Shown one piece after another: positions 34,749 through 43,045 of a stretch of 64,000 bases of DNA. Position 1 is the stretch's first letter. Each line of letters opens with the position of its first letter. The stretch spans positions 124,001 through 188,000 of the forward strand of contig CAKZVT010000040.1 of NCBI GenBank assembly GCA_937922435.1. The letters are read 5' to 3'. The stretch is from an uncultured Prevotella sp. GTDB taxonomy: Bacteria; Bacteroidota; Bacteroidia; Bacteroidales; Bacteroidaceae. The translations under genes were made by a program, and so were the position numbers. The notes beneath the pieces are model-generated. The model ran no database searches. It had not been told where the DNA came from and worked only from the letters and a program-made list of their open reading frames with translations.

Positions 34749-34925
34749 TTTGTATCTCAAAACAGGCTTTTGGGCTACCTTAAAACACCGCCGACACTGC
34801 ACATTTTCACGTACACATTTACAACGTGCTGTATTCCAGCACATTACAAATGCACACTTAGAATGGCGTTATTCATGACCGGCTGACGTAAAATCTGCGA
34901 CAGCGGCCTTCTCGTGAACATAAAA

Positions 34926-34969
34926 AATCACAATGTAAGCAAACCTGCAATTTGTCTTACATTGTGATT
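34926..34969 (-). terminator. Terminator after the HAD hydrolase gene
   Basis: A 14-base perfect stem AATCACAATGTAAG / CTTACATTGTGATT (34926-34939 and 34956-34969) with a 16-base loop. On the minus strand it is followed by six U. It lies 84 bases after the HAD gene stop. Confidence 0.75.
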
Positions 34970-35052
34970 ATAACGAATATAGGAGCCTCTGCCAATCCAT
35001 TCCAAGCACAAGCTCGACACGCTATTGCTTACTGCCTACATTGCACACGGCT

Positions 35053-35682
35053 TCATTTGCCGCCCGCCAACATTGCAAAAAGCGCGGCCGTCCAGTCCTC
35101 GCCGTTCCTCGGGCACATGGTGTTGAAGCCTAACTTGCGTGCGGTTTCGACGTTGCGCGACCCGTCGTCAACGAACAAGGACTCTTCTGGCAGGATGCGC
35201 TCATTCTCGATAATGGCCTGGAAAAACCTTGCGTCAGGCTTCATCACGCCAAGGCGGTAGCTAAGGTAAAGCGCATCGAAATAATTTTCAAGCGAGCCTT
35301 CACCGCCGTCAAAATCCTTTGTCAATGCCCAGCTCATCATAAACGGATTGGTGTTTGACAGGAGAATGAGGCGATAACCTTCGCCACGCAGCCGCTTTAA
35401 CGCGTCAAGATTGCGCCGAGGAACTTCCTTACGGTAGCCAAGCCAACCGTATCTGCAATCGTCAAACGACAACTCACGGCCGACAATGCGGCTCAACTCC
35501 GCGCGAAACTCATCCGCAGTAATCTTCCCCTCTTCCACATCTCCGAATATGCCTGTCTGCGTATAAGGGTCAAGCCTGCGCTCTATATCGGCTACGCCCA
35601 GCTCCTTAAAGCGGCGCAACGCTTCGTTTTGGTCGATTGTCATGATGACACCGCCAAGGTCGAATATCAAGTTTTTTATCAT
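35053..35682 (-). CDS. HAD-superfamily hydrolase
   Basis: A 209-residue HAD family IA phosphatase-like enzyme. Motif I is LIFDLGGVIM (one Asp kept, the second acid replaced, as in the DLGGV subgroup related to YihX and haloacid dehalogenases). Motif II is LILLSNTNP and motif IV SLFVDDGSRNVETARKLG. Substrate unknown; sugar phosphates or nucleotides are typical. It is the last gene of the minus-strand block from lspA to here, 107 bases after smpB. Confidence 0.85.
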   Translation of the reverse strand: MIKNLIFDLGGVIMTIDQNEALRRFKELGVADIERRLDPYTQTGIFGDVEEGKITADEFRAELSRIVGRELSFDDCRYGWLGYRKEVPRRNLDALKRLRGEGYRLILLSNTNPFMMSWALTKDFDGGEGSLENYFDALYLSYRLGVMKPDARFFQAIIENERILPEESLFVDDGSRNVETARKLGFNTMCPRNGEDWTAALFAMLAGGK

Positions 35683-35750
35683 TGCTTATGGTTTTAAGGC
35701 CATACGGTTACAGGGGTTTACGGTCATAAGTACATACAACAAAGCATATA

Positions 35751-35791
35751 TACTTACTCCTTTACTTCTTACTCCTTCCCTCCTACTCCTT
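35751..35791. repeat. One-sided heptamer tract between smpB and the HAD gene
   Basis: A pyrimidine-rich tract of repeated ACTCCTT-like units running up to the smpB stop codon. The unit length matches the hairpin arms seen elsewhere, but no opposite arm is visible. Confidence 0.45.
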
Positions 35792-36275
35792 AATAATGCT
35801 TTATGGCACGGTCCATTTCCCGGCGGTCTTCCTTCTCCTTCAGCGTCTGACGCTTGTCGTATTCTTTCTTTCCTTTGGCAAGGGCGATGTCTACTTTGGC
35901 GCGTCCCTTGCTGTCTATGAACACAAGCGTCGGCACGATGGTGAAGCCTACCTGCTTCGTGGCCTCCTGAAGCTTGTGGATTTCGCGCTTGGTAAGCAGC
36001 AGCTTGCGGTCGCGCTTGGCCTCGTGGTTGTTGTAAGAACCGAAAAAATACGGCGATATGTTCATGCCTTTCACCCAGATTTCGCCGTTGTGTATATAGC
36101 AATAGCTGTCTACCAGCGAGGCTTTGCCCATGCGGATAGACTTTATCTCTGTGCCAGTAAGCACGATGCCAGCCGTATAAGTCTCGACAAAGAAATACTC
36201 GAAAGAGGCTTTCTTGTTGCGTATGCTTACAGGACTTTTCTTTCTTATCTGTTCTTCTTCCTTGTTCATTTTCAT
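35790..36275 (-). CDS. smpB: SsrA-binding protein SmpB
   Basis: A 161-residue tmRNA partner in ribosome rescue. Seen: N-terminal beta core (YTAGIVLTGTEIKSIRMGKASLVDSY), WVKGMNISPY, the RDRKLLLTKREI loop that binds tmRNA, and the basic C-terminal tail (KKEYDKRQTLKEKEDRREMDRAIKHY). Length normal with a slightly longer, charged N-terminus. The ssrA tmRNA gene is not in this window. It precedes the HAD gene and follows the DMP19-like gene on the same strand. Confidence 0.96.
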   Translation of the reverse strand: MKMNKEEEQIRKKSPVSIRNKKASFEYFFVETYTAGIVLTGTEIKSIRMGKASLVDSYCYIHNGEIWVKGMNISPYFFGSYNNHEAKRDRKLLLTKREIHKLQEATKQVGFTIVPTLVFIDSKGRAKVDIALAKGKKEYDKRQTLKEKEDRREMDRAIKHY

Positions 36276-36290
36276 AGAAAGTTAGAGAGT

Positions 36291-36371
36291 TTGAAGAGTG
36301 GAAGTCATCAGCTATGCTTATAAGCAATAAGCAACTTTGGGATTTTCGCCCTTCACTCTTCACCCTTCACT
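36291..36371. repeat. Heptamer-armed imperfect hairpin between DMP19-like and smpB genes
   Basis: GAAGAGTG at about 36291-36298 faces CACTCTTC at about 36350-36357, followed by further CCTTCAC units up to 36370. The right side repeats every seven bases. The pairing is weaker than in the other hairpins of this class. Confidence 0.45.
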
Positions 36372-36874
36372 TAAATTATTTCCGCAAAACGGTCGATGTG
36401 CTCGTCTATGTAATGCGCAATTTCGCTTACCCAGCGCTCCTCGTTCTCTACAAATTCGTCGTCAAGGTCGTCAAACTTCGGGTATTTCTCAAACAGAGCC
36501 ATAAACTCCTCGTCGGTGCATTCCTGCTCTATTTCCCTCCCATATTTTCTGAAAAGGCGACCTGCCTTGTTTACAAGCGAAGCCAAGTCTTCAAGCCCCC
36601 ATGTCTTTACGGCCTTCGCAAACGGATTGAAAAAGACAAAAGGCCCATAACCGTTGTATATCAACTGCACAAAGCCGCCGTCCATAACTTCATCATGCAA
36701 AATCTTGAATACGACCAATGTCATCTGGTCTGAATTCACATCCCGCATCGTTTCAGCCGTTACCTCACCGCCTGAATAATCCATTATGGCATCATAGAAA
36801 ACATTTACGAATTCATCCATACCGGCTTGGGCGGCTAACTGCACATCTACCTCGTTTATCTTTACAACATTCAT
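36371..36874 (-). CDS. DMP19-like (DUF4375) protein
   Basis: A 167-residue soluble, mostly helical, acidic protein. The central part (GGFVQLIYNGYGPFV, then WGLEDLASLVNKAGRLFRKYG) is typical of the DMP19-like DUF4375 family. The C-terminus is rich in Glu and Asp. DMP19 of Neisseria is a DNA mimic; whether that applies here is unknown. It lies between the 72-residue gene and smpB, all on the minus strand. Family call fairly sure, function not. Confidence 0.75.
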   Translation of the reverse strand: MNVVKINEVDVQLAAQAGMDEFVNVFYDAIMDYSGGEVTAETMRDVNSDQMTLVVFKILHDEVMDGGFVQLIYNGYGPFVFFNPFAKAVKTWGLEDLASLVNKAGRLFRKYGREIEQECTDEEFMALFEKYPKFDDLDDEFVENEERWVSEIAHYIDEHIDRFAEII

Positions 36875-36934
36875 AGCAAAAATGTCAATTCTTATTTTTT
36901 AGAGTATAAGCCTATATACTCATCTAAATTTTAA

Positions 36935-37153
36935 CTAAACCGTCAAGTTGTCCACCGTGGAACTCTCTATAACCCATCGGTCTCTGTCCTTGGAGAGAAC
37001 CACCGTTCCACCTATCCATTCAGTGAAAGGCAATTCACCATCAAGTCGGTAATAGCATACAACCATGCCTTCTTTGATTTCCAACACGCAAGGACTTATT
37101 GTTTCCGTACCTACTATCACCTTATTTACAGCAATCCGTCTATACCCTGCCAT
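36935..37153 (-). CDS. Hypothetical 72-residue protein
   Basis: A small, beta-rich soluble protein (RRIAVNKVIVGTETISPCVLEIKEG, then VVCYYRLDGELPFTEWIGGTVV). It starts 7 bases after the stop of the DUF4296 lipoprotein gene, so it belongs to the lspA transcript. I know it only as a conserved companion of that cluster in Bacteroidales. No function can be assigned. Confidence 0.65.
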   Translation of the reverse strand: MAGYRRIAVNKVIVGTETISPCVLEIKEGMVVCYYRLDGELPFTEWIGGTVVLSKDRDRWVIESSTVDNLTV

Positions 37154-37160
37154 GCGTCCA

Positions 37161-38183
37161 TCATTTACCGCCCGTTTTCTTTTCTACCTTTACAGGTTTG
37201 CTTTCAGACATCTTCAACGGGACATCAAGCTGTCTTACAGGCATTATTTTTCGTTCTGGCGTAACCATTCCTTTATTATGTACAGGCATAGATGTAACGT
37301 TTTCTGCTGGCTTCCGCTTCTGATTTCCTTGCGTACTGTCACGCTGCACAGTTGCAGACTGCTGTGATTGCTGCGGCAAGGCAACATTTTCCACACCGGC
37401 ACTTCTCATTCTAACCATCCTGATGTTGTCGATAAACATCAGGCGAAGGGCGTTCCGGTCTTCATTGTCATCACGCATCCTTTTCCTATTACCCAAATAA
37501 ATAAAGCCCCGGATGGCTTTTATTCCTTTACGGTTGACATCAGAGACCGTAACATTATAATTTGAATTGGCAGACATCCTGACAGTGCTGCTCGCCACAC
37601 TGTCGTTCTTGAACTGAACAGCAAGGAGGGCGACACCTTCCTTCAACCCATCCTTGTAGACAAAATCCGCGTTAAAACTGAATATGATTTTGTCACCAGG
37701 ATGATAAGTACTGTCTGCCGCCACTTCAAAAGTCATTACATTGTAAGGAGCGCAAGGCATCAACATTGCCGCTGACACACCGCGCCAAAGGTTTGACGTG
37801 TCGCGTGCCGAAGTCATGCCGCCATAACGACGGATTTCATTAGCAGAAGCACCTAACGCCATAGCCTCATCTTCAAAACGTTCGGCAAGGTTTTCATAAA
37901 TTCCATGCATCCTGTCGGCATGGCGCATGTAATATACAAGCGAAGAGTCGAATTCTGCCTGCGTAATGCCGTATTTACGCAACACAGCCTGCCTGTACAG
38001 CGTAACATTATAAGAAACATCACCACGCTCATCACCACCATTGGCTATACCGTCTGCAAGATGGAAGTCATACAATATGTCCTCAAACTCGTCAGGCTGT
38101 ATATATTCGCGAGGCACTTGCGGCTTGCAAGAGAAAGCCAAGGCCAAGAGCAACAAGAATGGCACAAAGCGCAATGTTTTCAT
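37161..38183 (-). CDS. DUF4296 lipoprotein
   Basis: A 340-residue exported protein with a lipobox (LALAFSC, lipidated Cys19). The first 110 residues match DUF4296 (YIQPDEFEDILYDFHLADGIA, then YRQAVLRKYGITQAEFDSSLVYYMRHADR). The rest is a beta-rich domain and a disordered, basic C-terminus. It is likely anchored in the inner or outer membrane. Its ATG overlaps the lspA stop by four bases, so the lipoprotein is co-translated with the enzyme that processes lipoproteins, a conserved arrangement in Bacteroidales. Function unknown. Confidence 0.85.
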   Translation of the reverse strand: MKTLRFVPFLLLLALAFSCKPQVPREYIQPDEFEDILYDFHLADGIANGGDERGDVSYNVTLYRQAVLRKYGITQAEFDSSLVYYMRHADRMHGIYENLAERFEDEAMALGASANEIRRYGGMTSARDTSNLWRGVSAAMLMPCAPYNVMTFEVAADSTYHPGDKIIFSFNADFVYKDGLKEGVALLAVQFKNDSVASSTVRMSANSNYNVTVSDVNRKGIKAIRGFIYLGNRKRMRDDNEDRNALRLMFIDNIRMVRMRSAGVENVALPQQSQQSATVQRDSTQGNQKRKPAENVTSMPVHNKGMVTPERKIMPVRQLDVPLKMSESKPVKVEKKTGGK

Positions 38184-38815
38184 TTCTTTGAAAAGGATAT
38201 TTTTGATAACTCCCTACGACAAAACAACAACATCATAATAACACCCACGCTGACACACGAATCGGCAAAATTGAATACCGGACTGAAGAAAACGAACTCG
38301 TTTCCACCACAGAATGGCATCCATTCAGGCCATGTCGATACAATAAGCGGGAAATAGAACATGTCAACAACTTTTCCCATGAGGAATGGAGCATAGCCAT
38401 GACCAAATGGAACAAAATAAGACACGTAATAAGGTGAAGAAGCATTGAATATCAATCCGTAAAACATGCAGTCAACGAGGTTGCCTATCGCCCCGGCAAA
38501 AACAAGCGTAAGGCAGACAATCCACAGCATACGCACCCTCCGTCTCAACTGTCTAAACAGATACCAGCCCAACGCAACAATGGCAACTATACGGAAAATA
38601 CTAAGAACCAATTTGTTTATCATCGTCATGCCGAACGCCATGCCGTTGTTCTCGATGAAGCTGATGTAAAACCAATCGGTAACCCTTATACTCTCATGCA
38701 AGCACATGCCCGTCTTTACCGAAATCTTTATCCACTGGTCAATGACGAGCAATACAAGGGTCAATACAAGCACAATCAAAGCCCGTTTCTTATAAACATC
38801 CGATGCAACCATCAT
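38180..38815 (-). CDS. lspA: Lipoprotein signal peptidase
   Basis: A 211-residue membrane aspartic peptidase that cleaves the signal peptide of lipidated prolipoproteins. Four hydrophobic helices; family motifs NNGMAFG, GAIGNLVD (first catalytic Asp, then VVDMF) and FNFADSCVSVG (second Asp). It is longer than the enterobacterial enzyme because of a 35-40 residue loop (SSPYYVSYFVPFGHGYAP) usual in Bacteroidetes. It lies 144 bases after the DksA-like gene and overlaps the DUF4296 lipoprotein gene. Confidence 0.96.
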   Translation of the reverse strand: MMVASDVYKKRALIVLVLTLVLLVIDQWIKISVKTGMCLHESIRVTDWFYISFIENNGMAFGMTMINKLVLSIFRIVAIVALGWYLFRQLRRRVRMLWIVCLTLVFAGAIGNLVDCMFYGLIFNASSPYYVSYFVPFGHGYAPFLMGKVVDMFYFPLIVSTWPEWMPFCGGNEFVFFSPVFNFADSCVSVGVIMMLLFCRRELSKISFSKK

Positions 38816-38959
38816 TACGGGTACAATAGTTTACGTATAAAAACACTGACGGAAAACCGGACATTACGGTCACCTTGAAACTGGACTGTAATTAATACGC
38901 AAAGTCCGGTTTTCCTAAAATACAAAAACGTTAAGTATTACAAATCTTTATCACCAGCC

Positions 38960-39340
38960 CTACTTTTTCCTGGCATTTTTCGATGCTACGCTCAATGTTG
39001 CGTGTGGGACTGCACGGAGACGCTCTTTAGGAATAAGCTCGCCCGTTATACGGTCTACACCGTAGGTCTTATTCTCAATCCTTACGATAGCAGCCTCAAG
39101 CCCCTGGATAAACTTCTGCAGACGGCTGGCCTGTTGTATCAGTTCCTCCTTGGTCTGCGTTGCACTGCCTTCCTCAAGCACCTTGTATGTAGGCGACGTA
39201 TCGTCCACATCATTGCCGTCGGCATTCATCAGCGTCCTCATCATCTGGTTATAATCGCGTCTCGCCAGTTTGAGCTTCTCATTGATGATTCCCCTGAACT
39301 CCTCAAGTTCCTCATCGCTGTAACGTGTCTTTTCAGCCAT
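38960..39340 (-). CDS. TraR/DksA-family protein without zinc cysteines
   Basis: A 126-residue protein with the N-terminal coiled coil of the DksA family (RYSDEELEEFRGIINEKL, acidic tip DGNDVDDTSPTYKV) and the C-terminal segment KTYGVDRITGELIPKERLRAVPHATLS. The position that carries the four-Cys zinc finger in E. coli DksA has no cysteine at all. Loss of some or all Cys is common in Bacteroidetes members. It may bind RNA polymerase through the secondary channel and affect ppGpp responses (inference). It lies between ileS and lspA on the same strand, the usual order in Bacteroidales. Confidence 0.85.
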   Translation of the reverse strand: MAEKTRYSDEELEEFRGIINEKLKLARRDYNQMMRTLMNADGNDVDDTSPTYKVLEEGSATQTKEELIQQASRLQKFIQGLEAAIVRIENKTYGVDRITGELIPKERLRAVPHATLSVASKNARKK

Positions 39341-39403
39341 AATATATATGTTTTAAAGTTAATGTTCAACTCATGCAAAAACAATGTCTGCCAAGCACCC
39401 ACT

Positions 39404-42400
39404 TCATGCCTTGGTGACATCAATGCGTACATTGAAGCCGTCCAAGTCAACCTCGTGACCGCCGTTTTTCACAATCGTGATACTGTCTGCAAGCACTTGC
39501 CCCTTTATGTAATCGGAGAACGAATCAACAGCCGCCTTTACACGGTCGTCAGGCGATATGCTTACGTTTACACGGTCGGTGATTTCCAGGCCGCAGTCTT
39601 TGCGGAGGTTTTGTATGCGGTTGATAAGCTCGCGCGCCATGCCTTCATTGCGCAGTTCATCATTGAGCTCAACCTCAAGAGCAACCGTCAGGTTGCCATC
39701 ATTGGCCACAAGCCATCCGGGAATGTCCTCATTGATTATTTCAACGTCGTCCAATCCGACTGTAACATTCTGTCCTTCAACATCAAACTGTATTTCACCA
39801 GTCCTCTCGAAAGCCACTATGTCAGCCTGGCCTAACGCATCCATTTGTGCGGCAATGCCCTTCATCAGTTTGCCGAACTTCTTGCCCATTGTACGGAAAT
39901 TGCACTTCACTTTCTTCACAAGCACATCCGCACCATCGACAAACTTCAGCTCCTTGACATTTACCTCGTTCTCAATAAGACTCTTTACAGCCTCGATGCG
40001 TCTCTTCTGGATGTCGTCAACCGCAGGTATCATTATGCACTGAAGCGGCTGGCGCACCTTGATATTGACCTTACGGCGCAGGGCCAGCACCATAGAAGTG
40101 ATTTTCTGCGCCATCTTCATACGTGCTTCCAAGTCGCCGTCGATGAGACTGTCGTCTGCTTCAGGGAACTTGTCAAGATGCACAGACACCTTGTTGCCAC
40201 GGCCTGTTGCCCTTGTAAGGTCCATGTAAAGCTGGTCTGCATAGAACGGAGAGAACGGAGCAAGCAGCCTTGCAACGGTCTCAAGGCACGTGTACAAAGT
40301 CTCATAAGCGGAGAGCTTGTCCTTATCCATCTCCTTTCCCCAGAAACGTTTGCGGTTAAGGCGCACGTACCAGTTGCTCAAATCGTCGTTTACAAATGCG
40401 TCGATAAGTCGCCCGGCGCGTGTTGGCTCGTAGTCGGCAAGAGCACAGTCAACACCTTTTACAAGCGAATTAAGCTCCGACAATATCCACCTGTCTATCT
40501 CCAGACGCTCCGCAACAGGGATTTCCTCCTGTGAATAGTCGAAGCCGTCAACATTGGCATACAGGCTGAAGAACGAATATGTATTATACAACGTGCCGAA
40601 GAACTTGCGGCGCACTTCGTCCACACCGTTAGGGTCAAACTTGAGGTTGTCCCACGGCGACGAGTTTGTAAGCATATAGAAACGCACCGCGTCAGCACCG
40701 TATTTCTCTATTGTGTCAAACGGGTCAACGGCGTTGCCCAAACGCTTGCTCATCTTATTGCCTTTCGCGTCGAGCACGAGACCGCTCGAAATGACATTCT
40801 TGAACGCAACACTGTCAAACACCATAGTAGCGATGGCGTGCAGGGTGAAGAACCATCCGCGCGTCTGGTCTACTCCCTCGTTGATGAAATCGGCGGGGAA
40901 CGCCGTGCGCTTGTCTACCGCGTCGGCATTCTCAAACGGATAGTGTATTTGCGCGTAAGGCATACTGCCCGAGTCGAACCAGACGTCTATCAAGTCAGTC
41001 TCGCGCTTCATGGGCTTGCCTGTCTTACTGCACAATATGATATTGTCAACATACGGGCGGTGGAGATCTATGCGGTCATAATTCTCCTGAGAATAATCAC
41101 CGGGCACAAAGCCTTTGTCCTTCAACGGGTTTGACGGCATGAAGCCAGCCTCAACGCTCTTTTCTATCTCACCGTAAAGCTGCTCGAGCGAGCCGATGCA
41201 CGTCTCGTTGCCGTCCTCGTCACGCCATACGGGAAGCGGAGTTCCCCAGAAGCGGCTACGGCTGAGATTCCAGTCGTTAAGGTTTTCGAGCCAGTTGCCA
41301 AATCGCCCTGTACCAGTGCTTTCCGGCTTCCAGTTGATTGTCTTGTTCAGCTCTACCATCTTGTCTTTGCATGCGGTAGAGCGGATAAACCAACTGTCAA
41401 GGGGATAATATAGGATAGGTTTGTCCGTGCGCCAACAGTGAGGATAGTTGTGTACGTGCTTCTCAATTTTGAACGCCATGCCACGCGCCTTCAAGTCCAT
41501 GCAGATGGTGATGTCGAGCGTCTCGTCCTTGTCTGTAAGCGTGTCGTCATACGCATTCTTGACGTAGCGGCCGGCATACTTGTTCCAGGCATCTACGTTG
41601 ACATAATTCTTGACAAACGCCTCGTCAAGGTCGTCAACAACATAATACTTGCCTGTAAGGTCTACCACAGGGCGCTGGTTACCTTTCTTGTCGACCAGCA
41701 CTATTGGCGGAACGCCCGCTTTCTTAGCCACAAGAGCGTCATCCGCACCGAAATTCGGAGCAATGTGTACTATGCCTGTACCGTCTTCCGTGGTAACATA
41801 ATCGCCTTGGATTACGCGGAAAGCTCCGTCCTCCATCGGACTAATCAACGGCAGCAGCTGCTCATAGTGCATACCTACGAGGTCTGTCCCCTTGTAATGT
41901 CCTACTATATTATAAGGTATAACCTTATCGCCTTTCTTATAAGAAGCCAAGTCCGCGCCCTCACCTTCCTGGTTGAAGTAAGACTTTAACAAAACTTCCG
42001 CTAGCACCACAGTTACCGGCTCGCCCGAATACGGGTTATATGTGCGTACAGCTACGTAATCGATGTTAGGGCCAACGCACAGAGCCGAATTGGCCGCAAG
42101 TGTCCACGGGGTAGTGGTCCATGCCATAAAGTAAGGCTTACCCCACCCTGTCATCTCAGGCTTCGGGTCTTTCATTAGGAACTGCACCGTGGCTGTAGTG
42201 TCCTTAACATCGCGGTAGCATCCTGGCTGGTTAAGCTCATGGCTTGATAGGCCCGTGCCGGCCGCGGGTGAATATGGCTGTATGGTATAGCCCTTGTATA
42301 GCAGCCCCTTATCATAAAGCTGCTTCAAGAGCCACCAAAGGGTCTCAATGTACTTGTTGTCATACGTTATGTACGGATGGTCCAAGTCTACCCAATAACC

Positions 42401-42835
42401 CATCTTCTCCGTAAGGTCGCGCCATTCTGCGGTAAACTTCATCACATTCTCGCGACACTTACGGTTGTAATCCTCTACGGATATGTACTTGTCTGACTCC
42501 TTATTGTCTATGTCCGCCTTTGTTATGCCAAGCTCTTTCTCTACTCCAAGTTCTACAGGCAGGCCATGAGTATCCCATCCGGCCTTACGGTGAACCTGGT
42601 AACCCTTCATTGTCTTGTAGCGGTTGAACGTGTCCTTTATGGCGCGAGCCAACACATGATGTATGCCGGGATGGCCGTTTGCCGAGGGAGGACCCTCAAA
42701 GAATACAAACTGAGGACAGCCCTCACGCTCTGTAACTGACTTGCGAAACACATCATTCTTGCTCCACTCCTCTAACACCGACTTGTTTGTTGATGTCAAG
42801 TCGAGCCCTTTATGTTCGGCGAATTTGTTAGACAT
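39404..42835 (-). CDS. ileS: Isoleucyl-tRNA synthetase
   Basis: A 1143-residue class I synthetase. Seen: PSANGHPGIHHVLA (HIGH region), the editing domain, KMSKRLG (KMSKS variant with Arg) and the Ile-type C-terminal RNA-binding domain. It is of the longer, eukaryote-like type found in Bacteroidetes, which can be less sensitive to mupirocin. The promoter is at 42871-42902. There is no T-box leader. First gene of the ileS / DksA-like / lspA / DUF4296 block. Confidence 0.97.
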   Translation of the reverse strand: MSNKFAEHKGLDLTSTNKSVLEEWSKNDVFRKSVTEREGCPQFVFFEGPPSANGHPGIHHVLARAIKDTFNRYKTMKGYQVHRKAGWDTHGLPVELGVEKELGITKADIDNKESDKYISVEDYNRKCRENVMKFTAEWRDLTEKMGYWVDLDHPYITYDNKYIETLWWLLKQLYDKGLLYKGYTIQPYSPAAGTGLSSHELNQPGCYRDVKDTTATVQFLMKDPKPEMTGWGKPYFMAWTTTPWTLAANSALCVGPNIDYVAVRTYNPYSGEPVTVVLAEVLLKSYFNQEGEGADLASYKKGDKVIPYNIVGHYKGTDLVGMHYEQLLPLISPMEDGAFRVIQGDYVTTEDGTGIVHIAPNFGADDALVAKKAGVPPIVLVDKKGNQRPVVDLTGKYYVVDDLDEAFVKNYVNVDAWNKYAGRYVKNAYDDTLTDKDETLDITICMDLKARGMAFKIEKHVHNYPHCWRTDKPILYYPLDSWFIRSTACKDKMVELNKTINWKPESTGTGRFGNWLENLNDWNLSRSRFWGTPLPVWRDEDGNETCIGSLEQLYGEIEKSVEAGFMPSNPLKDKGFVPGDYSQENYDRIDLHRPYVDNIILCSKTGKPMKRETDLIDVWFDSGSMPYAQIHYPFENADAVDKRTAFPADFINEGVDQTRGWFFTLHAIATMVFDSVAFKNVISSGLVLDAKGNKMSKRLGNAVDPFDTIEKYGADAVRFYMLTNSSPWDNLKFDPNGVDEVRRKFFGTLYNTYSFFSLYANVDGFDYSQEEIPVAERLEIDRWILSELNSLVKGVDCALADYEPTRAGRLIDAFVNDDLSNWYVRLNRKRFWGKEMDKDKLSAYETLYTCLETVARLLAPFSPFYADQLYMDLTRATGRGNKVSVHLDKFPEADDSLIDGDLEARMKMAQKITSMVLALRRKVNIKVRQPLQCIMIPAVDDIQKRRIEAVKSLIENEVNVKELKFVDGADVLVKKVKCNFRTMGKKFGKLMKGIAAQMDALGQADIVAFERTGEIQFDVEGQNVTVGLDDVEIINEDIPGWLVANDGNLTVALEVELNDELRNEGMARELINRIQNLRKDCGLEITDRVNVSISPDDRVKAAVDSFSDYIKGQVLADSITIVKNGGHEVDLDGFNVRIDVTKA

Positions 42836-42870
42836 ATATTTTTTCGTTTATATCTATAATATTTGAGGCG

Positions 42871-42902
42871 CAAAGTTAAGTAAAAAAAACCGTCATACCA
42901 AA
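42871..42902 (-). promoter_or_regulatory. ileS promoter
   Basis: Minus strand: TTTG (plus-strand caaa 42899-42902), 20 bases, TAACTTTG (plus-strand caaagtta 42871-42878). Perfect match to the Bacteroidetes consensus, giving a leader of only about 30 bases before the ileS ATG. Confidence 0.75.
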
Positions 42903-42981
42903 AACTTTGCTTAAAACTTTGATTACTGCGCCACGACTAAAGGTCAGAGACACTGCAAAACAAGACACACAGTAACAGAAT

Positions 42982-43019
42982 AAAAGGGGAGCAACGGAAA
43001 AACCATTGCTCCCCCTTTT
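42982..43019 (-). terminator. Terminator of the glycogen operon
   Basis: Minus strand: AAAAGGGGGAGCAATGG pairs with CCGTTGCTCCCCTTTT around a short A/T loop (42982-43019), ending in a U-rich tract. It lies 26 bases after the glgP stop. Confidence 0.85.
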
Positions 43020-43045
43020 ATTTCAGAAAATCATCTCGTTACGTA

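Noticed and set aside
42836..42902. T-box leader upstream of ileS
   Set aside because: The leader after the promoter is only about 30 bases, too short for a T-box, and this class is mainly found in Firmicutes.
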